A stretch of 6,335 bases of DNA from positions 1 to 6,335 of the forward strand of contig SKSV01000427.1 of NCBI GenBank assembly GCA_007122815.1. The letters are read 5' to 3'. Shown here piece by piece: positions 1 through 6,335 of this stretch (the first letter of the stretch is position 1; the number at the start of each line of letters is the position of its first letter). This stretch comes from Trueperaceae bacterium. GTDB lineage: Bacteria > Deinococcota > Deinococci > Deinococcales > Trueperaceae. The notes beneath the pieces are model-generated. The model saw only the letters and a program-made list of their open reading frames with translations. It did not search any database and was not told the origin of the DNA. The position numbers were made by a program, and so were the translations under genes.

Positions 1-747
1 CACTGCCTGAACGGGCCCTACTCGCGCTGGCCACAGGTGCTTCCTGGGCTCATGGAGGGTGTGGTGGCCGGTGCCGACGACGCCGGCGCGACGGTCGTGT
101 TCGGCGACAACCTCTACGCCTACGGTCCCGTGGACGGACCCGTGCACGAGGGTCTTCCCGAAGCCGCGACGTTCCCGAACGGGCGGGTGCGCACAGAGAT
201 CTCCCGGCGCCTGCTCGACGCACACGAGGCCGGCGCACTGCAAGCCGTCATCGCCAGGGGTTCGGACTTCTTCGGTCCGCACGTGCGAATCTCGCTCGCC
301 GGAGCCGGCATAGTCGCCCGCCTGCTGGCCGGACAGAGACCTCAGACCATCGGCGACCCGGACCTGCCGCACACACTCACCTTCGTGCAGGACTTCGCTG
401 CCGCGATGGTGCGGCTCGGCTCCGACGAGGCAGCCTTCGGGCGCGTCTGGCACGTGCCGAACCCGCCCACCGAGACGATACGCGCCTTCGCCGAGCGCGT
501 CGCTGAGGCAGCCGGAGTCCCCTCGAAGCCGCTGCAGGTAGCTCCCTACCTGGGGATGCGCGTCGCGGCGCTCTTCGCTCCACCGGTCAAGGCCATACTG
601 CAGGTCCGCTACCAGACGGTCACGCCTTGGGTCGTCGACCACAGCGCATATGCCGCGCGCTTCGGCGACCACTCCACCTCCTGGGAGGAAGCCGTCGAGC
701 GTACGGTCGATTGGTACCGAGCCGATGCTCAGCTCACCAGCGCGTAG
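1..747 (+). CDS. NAD-dependent epimerase/dehydratase family protein (5' end outside window)
   Basis: The reading frame is open from base 1, and residues encoded before the first in-window GTG at 37 (HCLNGPYSRW) match the family, so the gene begins upstream and the GTG is internal. About 248 residues are visible. Recognisable family pieces are the NLYAYGP segment (window residues about 37-43), SDFFGP, GDPDLPHT followed by a VQDFA-like stretch, GRVWHVPNPP, and a C-terminal FGDHSTSWEEA before WYR. These are typical of extended short-chain dehydrogenase/reductase (NAD-epimerase, PF01370-like) proteins that act on nucleotide sugars or related substrates in the cytoplasm. The N-terminal Rossmann glycine motif would lie upstream of the window. 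No YxxxK catalytic pair is visible in the part present, so substrate and reaction cannot be assigned. The 3' end overlaps the convergent YeiH-like gene by 19 bp. The family is fairly certain; the specific function is unknown. Confidence 0.88.
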   Translation, partial: HCLNGPYSRWPQVLPGLMEGVVAGADDAGATVVFGDNLYAYGPVDGPVHEGLPEAATFPNGRVRTEISRRLLDAHEAGALQAVIARGSDFFGPHVRISLAGAGIVARLLAGQRPQTIGDPDLPHTLTFVQDFAAAMVRLGSDEAAFGRVWHVPNPPTETIRAFAERVAEAAGVPSKPLQVAPYLGMRVAALFAPPVKAILQVRYQTVTPWVVDHSAYAARFGDHSTSWEEAVERTVDWYRADAQLTSA

Positions 748-1847
748 TACCCGGTCATCGTGAAGAGCAGGGCCATGAAGGCCACCGCCCCGACCACCAG
801 CGCCTGACGACCGGGCCCCCGCAACGTTCGCAGGTCCAGCCCCATACCGATGCCGGCCATCGCAGCCGCGGTGAGCACCGTACCGAGCGAGCTGATCGCG
901 CCCACCGCTCGGACATCGAGCCAACCCGTGGTAGCGACGGCGCCGAGCGCCAGGAACCCCAACACGAACGGTGGCACCGGCCATGGCAACGCTGGCTTAC
1001 GCTCACCGGCGCGCGCTGGCGCAGCCGAGCGGCGTTCGAACCGCCGCGACCACCAGCCGAGCGCCACGAGCGCGGGAGCGAGCAAGACGACGCGGCTCAG
1101 CTTCACTAGCAGGGCCACGTCGGCTGCCTCGTGGCCACCCACGGACCCCGCCGCTACCACCTGTCCGACCTCCTGCAGGGTCGCTCCCGCCAACACCCCG
1201 AAGGACGCCGCTGCGACGTCGGCGAACGCGTCCCAGACCGCGAAGCCGAGGACGCCAAGGCTGCCGAGGAGGCTGATGGAGCCGATGGCCGCCGAGACTT
1301 GAGCGGGAGCGGCACCCAAGACCGGCGCCGCAGCTGCGATCGCGGAGGCTCCGCAGATCGCCGTGCCCACTCCCGTGGCCCGACGCAACGAGGGAGGAAC
1401 CGCAAGGGCCCTGCCCAGCTGCTCGGCCACTCCGAACGCGACCAGAGCTCCTAGCGCGCCGCCGAGCAACAGCCACGGGCCCAACTCGATCACTGCGCGC
1501 AGGTCCAAGCGGACCCCGAGTGCCACGATGCCCAGCTTCAGGAGCGGCCCCGCGGCGAACTCTGCCCCGGCTTCGAACCTCGCCCCGGCGTCGAACCTCG
1601 CCCCGGCTTCGAACCTTCCCGGCTGCACCCGGGTCGACCATGCGCCCCGCCAGAGCGCTGCCAGCACCAGCGCCAACACCAGCGGACCGAACATCGCGAA
1701 GCCAGGCAGCTGCGCCAGAGCGTAGGCAAGCGCTGCGCACGACACCGCTACGAGGAGCCCCGGCAGGATCGAAGGGGGTCTTCGCCGCGGCGTCACGCGC
1801 AGCAGCGTACGTCGCGGCGCGGCGTCCCGCACCACGCGAAGGCGCAT
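729..1847 (-). CDS. YeiH-family (UPF0324) putative sulfate exporter, multi-pass membrane protein
   Basis: From ATG at 1847 this gives 372 residues with about ten hydrophobic segments and a basic N-terminus. Family signatures are present in order: LLKLGIVALGVRL (residues 102-114), GVGTAICGASAIAAAAPV (159-176), GATLQEVGQVVAAG (221-234), VKLSRVVLL (248-256), and a C-terminal hydrophobic half with AAMAGIGMGLDL (327-338). These match the UPF0324/YeiH family (PF03601), integral inner-membrane proteins annotated as putative sulfate exporters, largely from homology. Start choice is uncertain. ATG 1847 leaves 38 bp to the divergent exonuclease gene. GTG at 1796 would give 355 residues, closer to the usual family size, and has TACGCT seven bases upstream. 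An open frame to 1949 would overlap the exonuclease gene and is unlikely. An 18-bp tandem repeat expands the loop at residues 79-100. The substrate cannot be inferred from this window. Confidence 0.9.
   Translation of the reverse strand: MRLRVVRDAAPRRTLLRVTPRRRPPSILPGLLVAVSCAALAYALAQLPGFAMFGPLVLALVLAALWRGAWSTRVQPGRFEAGARFDAGARFEAGAEFAAGPLLKLGIVALGVRLDLRAVIELGPWLLLGGALGALVAFGVAEQLGRALAVPPSLRRATGVGTAICGASAIAAAAPVLGAAPAQVSAAIGSISLLGSLGVLGFAVWDAFADVAAASFGVLAGATLQEVGQVVAAGSVGGHEAADVALLVKLSRVVLLAPALVALGWWSRRFERRSAAPARAGERKPALPWPVPPFVLGFLALGAVATTGWLDVRAVGAISSLGTVLTAAAMAGIGMGLDLRTLRGPGRQALVVGAVAFMALLFTMTGYYALVS
1564..1617. repeat. 18-bp tandem repeat, three copies, inside the YeiH-like gene
   Basis: Three adjacent 18-base units lie at 1564-1581, 1582-1599 and 1600-1617. 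The unit is GCCCCGGCTTCGAACCTC. Copy 2 has one change (T to G at 1590) and copy 3 one change at its last base (C to T at 1617). Being 18 bp the array stays in frame. On the - strand it encodes a hexapeptide of the form F[E/D]AGA[R/E], read as FEAGAR, FDAGAR, FEAGAE, then a partial FAAG (residues 79-100 of the 372-residue form). The last partial unit joins directly to the conserved LLKLGI segment, so the extra copies look like a local slippage expansion of a loop between membrane segments. Confidence 0.9.
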
Positions 1848-1885
1848 CGGGCCCGCCGCTCGAGCTGGCGCGGTAGCGTTCGAGC
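1848..1885. promoter_or_regulatory. Divergent intergenic region between the YeiH-like gene and the exonuclease operon
   Basis: Only 38 bp separate the two divergent starts (ATG 1847 on -, ATG 1886 on +), so it must hold or overlap the promoters of both transcripts. On the + strand TAGCGT at 1874-1879 fits a TANNNT -10 box and ends six bases before the exonuclease ATG, with no Shine-Dalgarno sequence between them, which is the geometry of a leaderless transcript. No convincing -35 box is visible at the expected spacing. If the YeiH-like gene instead starts at GTG 1796, its own candidate box is TACGCT (complement of 1804-1809), seven bases before that start. Both assignments are inference from short motifs. 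Confidence 0.35.
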
Positions 1886-2785
1886 ATGGCCGAACCGAAG
1901 ACCGCCGAGCTCGAGGCCATGGCAGCAAGGCTCGAGGCCTCGCCCGCATACCGCGTCCTCCGTGCCCTCCAGCGACCGACGCGTCTCGACGCGCTTCCGG
2001 ACGGCGCCCGGGTCGGCCTCTACCTCGACCTGGAGACCACCGGACTGGACCGCGAGCAGGACGTCCTGATGGAGCTCGGTCTCGTACGCTTCGGCTACCT
2101 GGCCGATGAGATCCTCGGAGTCCTGGACGAGGTCGAGGCTTTCGAGGACCCAGGTCGCCCGATCCCGCCCGAGGTGACGAGGCTCACCGGCATAGAGGAC
2201 GCTATGGTCGCGGGCCAGCGGATCGACGATGAGCGGGTGCGCGAGGTGGCCGACCAGGCGGCGCTCGTGGTAGCCCACAACGCCAGCTTCGACCGTCCCT
2301 TCGCGGAGCGGCGCTTCCCGTGGCTGGCCGAACTCCCTTGGGCTTGCACCATGCGCGACGTCGCATGGCGCGAAGAAGGTTTCGAGGGCGGCGGCCTCAA
2401 GGCTCTGGTGATGGCCAACGGCCGCTTCTTCGAGGGTCACCGCGCGGTCGAGGACTGCCACGCGGGACTGTTCCTGCTCTCGCAACGCCTGCCGGGGAGT
2501 GGAGCGCCGGTCATGCGCGCCCTCAGGCACAGCGCTCTGCGGCGTGAGGTGCGGATCTGGGCCGTGAACTCCCCGTTCGAGACCAAGGACGCGCTGCGCG
2601 AGCGCGGTTACCGCTGGAGCCCGGGCGCGCGCAGCTGGTGGTGCGACGTTGCGGAGCAGCGCTTGGCCGAGGAGGAGGCCTGGCTCGCGGAGAACGTCTA
2701 TGGAGGTGACCCACCGCGCTTGCCTAGGCTCGAGGTAGACGCTTACAGCCGCTACTCGCGGCGCGTGCCCGACACCCCCCCATGA
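1886..2785 (+). CDS. DEDDh-family 3'-5' exonuclease (DnaQ/epsilon-like) with extra C-terminal domain
   Basis: The 299-residue product has all three exonuclease motifs of the DEDDh branch: Exo I YLDLETTGLD with D48 and E50, Exo II VAHNASFDRPF with D136, and Exo III HRAVEDCHAGL with H185 and D190. It should remove nucleotides from DNA 3' ends using two metal ions. Residues about 222-270 form an added domain (IWAVNSPFETKDALRERGYR, then RSWW and LAEEEAWL) that I recall as a C-terminal extension in some stand-alone epsilon-like exonucleases; its role is unknown to me. The start is well fixed: an in-frame TAG at 1874-1876 blocks extension and no start codon lies between it and ATG 1886. No Shine-Dalgarno is evident, consistent with leaderless initiation. 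The stop overlaps the next start as ATGA, placing the gene first in an operon with AddB- and AddA-like genes. It is probably not the replicative proofreading subunit, judging by context and the extra domain. Confidence 0.92.
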   Translation: MAEPKTAELEAMAARLEASPAYRVLRALQRPTRLDALPDGARVGLYLDLETTGLDREQDVLMELGLVRFGYLADEILGVLDEVEAFEDPGRPIPPEVTRLTGIEDAMVAGQRIDDERVREVADQAALVVAHNASFDRPFAERRFPWLAELPWACTMRDVAWREEGFEGGGLKALVMANGRFFEGHRAVEDCHAGLFLLSQRLPGSGAPVMRALRHSALRREVRIWAVNSPFETKDALRERGYRWSPGARSWWCDVAEQRLAEEEAWLAENVYGGDPPRLPRLEVDAYSRYSRRVPDTPP

Positions 2786-5571
2786 CGCCTGGAGCTGCGC
2801 GTCGCGTGGTGCGAAGCGCCGATCCTGTCGAAGCCGGCCGCGAGCTGCAGGCTGGCAGCTCCGCGATCGTGGTGGTGCCAAGCGACGCCGCAGCGCGAGC
2901 GCTGGGATACCGGCGAGCCTCGCACACGCTGGCGAGGCTGGCGCGGCGGCACGCGCGCTCCATGGGTCGGATGGCGAGCGCCTTCACGCGCCGACGGGCC
3001 CTGCGAAGCGCATGCGCGCGCGTGTTCGGTGAGGAGACCGCTACCGGATACGCCACCCGAGGAGCTGCGGCCGTCTCAGCCTGGCTGAGGGCCGGCGTGC
3101 CCGACGAGCCACCCTCGGGGTGCAGCGATCGCACCTCCAGGTGGTGGCTCGTGGCGAGCCACTACCAGCGGTTGTTGAGAGAGCAGGGAGCGATCGACCC
3201 CGTCGAGGCGCCGCGGGTCGTGGCGGACCGCCCGCCACCAGCGATGCTCGTTACGGTGGTCGGGTACCCCACTCTCGATCCCGACGAGGTGGCCATGGTG
3301 GATGCCCTTGCCGGTCCGGGCAGCACCGTGGTGCTGCCGCTAGATCCCGGTTGGACCGAAGCCGCAGACGTGGCGGCTCGGGACCTCATCGCTCGCGGCT
3401 GGCGCAGCGAGACACACGCGGGAGAAGCGCCCTTCGCGGCCGTCGATGCACACCGCGCGCCCACGCTGGAGGCGGAGGTGAGGGCCGCCCTCGCCGAGGT
3501 GAAGCACCTCCTGACCGAGGGCGGTCACGCGAGCGAAGACGTGGTGATCGTGACGCGCGAGCCGGAGCTGTACTCGCGTGAACTCCGCGACGTGGCGGCT
3601 TCGTACGGCCTACCGCTGCGCGTGGAGCGCCGCGTGCCGTTGGCTCGCACGCCGCTCGGGGGCTGGTTGACCAACCTCGTGGAGGTCCTGGCCGACGGGT
3701 TGCCCTTCGAGGCCAGCGCCGCTCTGCTCCATCATCCCTTCAGCGGGCTGCTCGATCGCGAAGCCTTCGACCGGGCACGCACCTGGCGGCCACGAGGACT
3801 GGCGGCTTGGCGGAGGGCGCTGAGGAGCAGCGCGAGCTCGCAGCGGGCCGACGAGGCTCTCGACGCGCTCGCGCCGCTGCTCTCCGCTCGCTGGCGGCCT
3901 CGTGTACAGGTCCCGCGGCGCGCGCGTGAATGGCGCGACGCGCTGGACGCCGCACTGCGCCTCACGCTCAAGCCCGAGGTCGGTGCCGCTTCCTCTCACG
4001 CCGCGCTGGTTTGGGCGAGAGCGCTCGACGAGTCCCTGGCTCCCGGAGTGCCTCTCGCGTCAGTCGAGGGAGCTGAGGACGCAGTCGGCTTCACTAGCCC
4101 GGCCTCGCCCCGCGAACCCGCTAGCGTCCGGCGAGACACCGAAGCGCTGGATCACGGCGCCTTCCTGCGGACGTTGCGCGACGCGCTCAAGTTGGCCAGC
4201 GTGTCCGAGGCCCAGAGCGACGCTGCGGCAGACGCGAGGGCCGTCCGGGTCGTGGCGCCAGAGGCGCTCGCCGGCGCGCGGGTGCGGACGCTGCTGGTGC
4301 TGGGAGTGGCCGAGGGCATGCTTCCCGCCCGGGTCGTCGACCCGCCCCTCCTCGACGCGTTCGATCGCGAAGAACTGCGCGCGGCGGGCGTCGCGCTCGA
4401 GACGCCCGCCGACATGGCGCGGCGCGAGCGATTGGCCGTCTGGGGGTTGCGACGGGCCGCTCAGCGGCTCTGGCTCTCTTACCCGGAACAGACAGGACGT
4501 GACGCGCGACTCCCCAGCGCCTTGCTGGCGGAGCTGCGAGCTGAACCCGCCCCGGTCGAGCTCTCCCGGCCGGCCTCCGCGGCCGAGCGCCGAGCCCGAG
4601 ACCTCAGCCGCGCCGAGGCGCCCGACGACGACCCCGTCATGCGCGCGGCGCGCCACGCCTGGCGCGTCGAGCTGGCTCGCGAGCGAGAGCCTCAGCGCGA
4701 CGGCTTCGACGGTGTCCTGGGAGTCGCCATCGACCCGCACAGGAGGCGCTGGTCCGCCACCCAGCTGACCACGTTCGGTCAATGTCGCTTCCGCTGGCTG
4801 GCCCAATCAGTGTGGGGAGTCCGCGAACCGAGCGAGGGCGAGGTCGAGGTGACGCCACTGCTGCGCGGGAGCCTCTACCATCACGCCCTCGCCGAAGCCC
4901 TCCGGCCGGCCAGGGGACTGCGGGGCGAGGAGGCGCGCGCGGTCGCGGAAGCAGCGCTGGAGCCCGCCTTCGAGCTCGCGGAGCGACGCACGGCCGCCGA
5001 CTCCGTTCCGCACTGGCGGCACCTGCGTCACGAACATCTCGCTCACCTGCGCGACCTGCTGCGCCAGTCCTCCTTCTTGCCCGACGATCACGAGGTCCTG
5101 GAGGTCGAGAGGGAGTTCCGCGGTAGCTGGCACGGCCTTCAGGTGATGGGCAGGGTCGACCGCCTCGACCGCGGCCCGTCAGGCGTGGTGGTCATCGACT
5201 ACAAGACCGGCGCGAGCCGGCCTCAAGGGGCCAGGGGGTTGGACGGCGCCCGTCTGGATCTCGACCTCCAGTTGCCCCTGTACCTCGAGGTGGCTGCGTC
5301 AGTGCTCGCTCCGAACGAGCGAGTCGAGAGTGCCAGGTACATCTCCCTCAGCGCCATGCGCGAGATCCCGCGCAGTGTGCCCGAGCCGACGGAGACCGCC
5401 GACTTCTTGTCGCGCCTGCGGAGCAGCCTCGCGGCCGGCTACTTCCCCGTCGAGCCCTCCCCAGCATGCCGCTACTGCGCACTGGAAGCGGCGTGCCGCA
5501 AGGGACCCAGGCTCGACCGCAAGCGCGAGCCAGAACCGCAGCGCGAGCCGCCGACCGGAGCGACCCAGTGA
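2782..5571 (+). CDS. addB: AddB-like helicase-nuclease subunit with PD-(D/E)XK nuclease and Fe-S staple
   Basis: The 929-residue product resembles AddB/RexB subunits of the AddAB complex, which unwinds and resects DNA double-strand ends for RecA-dependent repair. The C-terminal nuclease is intact on paper: GSLYHHAL with H700, GRVDR with D793, VIDYKTG with D806 and K808, and QLPLY with Q830 and Y834. Four cysteines, C668 (in TTFGQC) and C896, C899, C905 (C-x2-C-x5-C), match the iron-sulfur staple that brackets the AddB nuclease. The middle keeps degenerate helicase-like segments, such as VIVTREPELYSRELRDVAA and TLLVLGVAEGMLPARV (about 508-523). No Walker A is present at the N-terminus, and an in-frame TAG at 2722-2724 with no start before 2782 rules out a longer form, so it should not be an active motor. 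It is shorter than the roughly 1,160-residue Bacillus AddB. The start overlaps the exonuclease stop (ATGA) without a clear Shine-Dalgarno; the stop overlaps the next start (GTGA). A charged, proline-rich tail follows the last cysteine. Confidence 0.87.
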   Translation: MTPGAARRVVRSADPVEAGRELQAGSSAIVVVPSDAAARALGYRRASHTLARLARRHARSMGRMASAFTRRRALRSACARVFGEETATGYATRGAAAVSAWLRAGVPDEPPSGCSDRTSRWWLVASHYQRLLREQGAIDPVEAPRVVADRPPPAMLVTVVGYPTLDPDEVAMVDALAGPGSTVVLPLDPGWTEAADVAARDLIARGWRSETHAGEAPFAAVDAHRAPTLEAEVRAALAEVKHLLTEGGHASEDVVIVTREPELYSRELRDVAASYGLPLRVERRVPLARTPLGGWLTNLVEVLADGLPFEASAALLHHPFSGLLDREAFDRARTWRPRGLAAWRRALRSSASSQRADEALDALAPLLSARWRPRVQVPRRAREWRDALDAALRLTLKPEVGAASSHAALVWARALDESLAPGVPLASVEGAEDAVGFTSPASPREPASVRRDTEALDHGAFLRTLRDALKLASVSEAQSDAAADARAVRVVAPEALAGARVRTLLVLGVAEGMLPARVVDPPLLDAFDREELRAAGVALETPADMARRERLAVWGLRRAAQRLWLSYPEQTGRDARLPSALLAELRAEPAPVELSRPASAAERRARDLSRAEAPDDDPVMRAARHAWRVELAREREPQRDGFDGVLGVAIDPHRRRWSATQLTTFGQCRFRWLAQSVWGVREPSEGEVEVTPLLRGSLYHHALAEALRPARGLRGEEARAVAEAALEPAFELAERRTAADSVPHWRHLRHEHLAHLRDLLRQSSFLPDDHEVLEVEREFRGSWHGLQVMGRVDRLDRGPSGVVVIDYKTGASRPQGARGLDGARLDLDLQLPLYLEVAASVLAPNERVESARYISLSAMREIPRSVPEPTETADFLSRLRSSLAAGYFPVEPSPACRYCALEAACRKGPRLDRKREPEPQREPPTGATQ
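5557..5560 (+). promoter_or_regulatory. Ribosome binding site for the AddA-like gene
   Basis: GGAG lies inside the end of the AddB-like gene, seven bases before GTG 5568. It supports that GTG over later in-frame starts, because the conserved Q motif at residues 3-11 needs a start this early. It is the only clear Shine-Dalgarno among the three operon genes. Confidence 0.55.
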
Positions 5572-6335
5572 ATCTCGATCCCGACCAGAGCAGCGCCGTC
5601 AGCGCTCCGGGGAGCGTGGTCGTCGTTGCCGGAGCCGGGACTGGCAAGACCCACATGCTCTCCCAGCGGTACCTGCATCACCTGCGCGAGGGAGGATTGC
5701 GGCCGCTCCAGGTCGTCGCCGTCACGTTCACGCGGCGCGCCGCGGACGAGCTCCGCTCGCGCATCAGGAAGGCGCTGCAGGAGGAGATAAGGCAAGGTGA
5801 GTCAGGGCTCGAACCCGAACTCCTCTCGGAGCTCGAGGCGGCTCCGATCGGGACGATCCACTCGCTCGCCCAGCGCATCTGCCAGGCGTTCCCTGACGCG
5901 GCCGAGGTGCCGCCCGACATCGCGGTCCTCGATGAGATCGACGGCGCCTTGTGGACAGCCGAAGCGCTGGAGGCCGCCCTCGAGCGTTTGAGCGCGGCTG
6001 ACGTCACCTCGCTCCCGTTCTCGCTCCTGAAGGCCTCGCTGCAGCGGCTGCTGGAGGACCCGTACAGGGCCGAGGCCGCTTTGGCCAAGGAAGCCCAGGT
6101 CCTGCGATCCGAGCTCGAGGAGGCGCGGGGCGAAGCGCTGGAACGGGCGCGGGACGAGGACTGGCGTGAAGCGGTCATGACGCTGGAGGCTGCTGCGGGA
6201 CCCTCGGAGCACCCCGCCGAGGAGGCGCGCCGTGCCGCGCTCGCCGCCGTCGCGGCGCTCTCGGCAGGAGGCACCGACTTTCGGACCGAGGAACGGGCCT
6301 GGATCGTGCTCGCCGGGTTGCGTCCACAGCTCGGG
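5568..6335 (+). CDS. addA: UvrD/AddA-like superfamily 1 helicase, N-terminal part (3' end outside window)
   Basis: A GTG at 5568 opens a frame that continues to the last base, giving 256 residues. SF1A helicase motifs appear in order: a Q motif (LDPDQSSAV, Q7), Walker A AGAGTGKT (residues 21-28, K27), motif Ia VTFTRRAADELRSR (52-65), and a motif Ib-like segment IGTIHSLAQRIC (94-105). Residues about 163-220 are highly charged and Glu/Ala/Arg-rich, probably a long helical insertion of domain 1B. This would be the motor subunit that threads DNA in an AddAB-type complex with the preceding AddB-like protein. The start overlaps the addB-like stop as GTGA, with GGAG at 5557-5560 seven bases upstream as a good Shine-Dalgarno. 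The DEAD/Walker B motif, later motifs and any C-terminal nuclease domain lie beyond the window. It could instead be a plain UvrD/PcrA-type helicase, but the partner gene favours AddA. Confidence 0.87.
   Translation, partial: MNLDPDQSSAVSAPGSVVVVAGAGTGKTHMLSQRYLHHLREGGLRPLQVVAVTFTRRAADELRSRIRKALQEEIRQGESGLEPELLSELEAAPIGTIHSLAQRICQAFPDAAEVPPDIAVLDEIDGALWTAEALEAALERLSAADVTSLPFSLLKASLQRLLEDPYRAEAALAKEAQVLRSELEEARGEALERARDEDWREAVMTLEAAAGPSEHPAEEARRAALAAVAALSAGGTDFRTEERAWIVLAGLRPQLG

Larger units (their letters stand above)
1886..6335 (+). other. Three-gene DNA end-processing operon (exonuclease, addB-like, addA-like)
   Basis: Three same-strand genes are joined by 4-bp overlaps: ATGA at 2782-2785 and GTGA at 5568-5571. 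No promoter or terminator fits between them, so they are almost certainly one transcript with coupled translation. Gene content gives one helicase motor (AddA-like), one Fe-S nuclease scaffold (AddB-like) and one DEDDh 3'-5' exonuclease. AddB followed by AddA is an established order for the AddAB complex; the coupled upstream exonuclease is the unusual member. The operon may continue past the window. Confidence 0.8.

Noticed and set aside
37..747. Epimerase gene starting at the GTG at 37
   Set aside because: The frame is open to base 1 and the residues before the GTG fit the family, while the Rossmann N-terminus is missing, so the real start is upstream of the window.
1564..1617. Possible CRISPR or other spacer-repeat array
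   Set aside because: The units are directly adjacent with no spacers, 18 bp long and in frame within a coding gene, so it is a coding tandem repeat.
1003..1920. Minus-strand open frame of 305 codons overlapping the YeiH-like gene in another frame
   Set aside because: The composition is Arg/Gly/Ser/Ala-rich low-complexity translation with none of the conserved membrane segments; it is a shifted-frame shadow.
1793..2881. Long minus-strand open frame of 362 codons antisense to the exonuclease gene
   Set aside because: It lies opposite a gene with clear catalytic motifs, its translation has no recognisable domain, and long antisense frames are expected at this GC content.
3902..4768. Plus-strand open frame of 288 codons inside the AddB-like gene
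   Set aside because: Arg/Ser/Pro-rich translation with no domain, fully inside a gene whose own frame is continuous and conserved.
4060..4806. Minus-strand open frame of 248 codons opposite the AddB-like gene
   Set aside because: Antisense shadow of a well-supported gene; no motif or start context of its own.

Overview
This is a gene-dense stretch of a very GC-rich bacterial chromosome. Codon third positions are dominated by G and C, GTG starts occur, and genes overlap or lie within a few tens of bases of each other. The window holds five genes and no RNA genes, insertion sequences or CRISPR. No gene identifies the organism. TANNNT boxes sitting 6-7 bases before start codons would suit a lineage with many leaderless transcripts, such as Deinococcota or Actinomycetota, but that is only a hint.

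The left part (1-1847) holds two tail-to-tail genes whose 3' ends overlap by 19 bp. The first is the C-terminal three quarters or so of an NAD-dependent epimerase/dehydratase (extended SDR type) on the + strand, cut by the window start. The second is a YeiH-type (UPF0324) multi-pass membrane protein on the - strand, the family annotated as putative sulfate exporters. The YeiH-like gene carries an in-frame 18-bp tandem triplication near its 5' end that lengthens one loop of the protein.

The right part (1886-6335) is a compact + strand DNA-end-processing operon of three genes. It begins with a DEDDh 3'-5' exonuclease carrying an extra C-terminal domain. Next is a 929-residue AddB-like protein with a RecB/AddB-type PD-(D/E)XK nuclease and a four-cysteine iron-sulfur staple but no Walker A. 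Last is the start of a UvrD/AddA-like helicase with an intact Walker A, which runs off the window end. Both junctions are 4-bp stop/start overlaps (ATGA and GTGA), which argues for translational coupling and a joint function.

The simplest reading is an AddAB-type helicase-nuclease for double-strand break resection and recombination, or foreign-DNA degradation, co-expressed with a dedicated 3'-5' exonuclease. The exonuclease link is the least expected part of the window. The operon starts from a 38-bp divergent gap shared with the YeiH-like gene.
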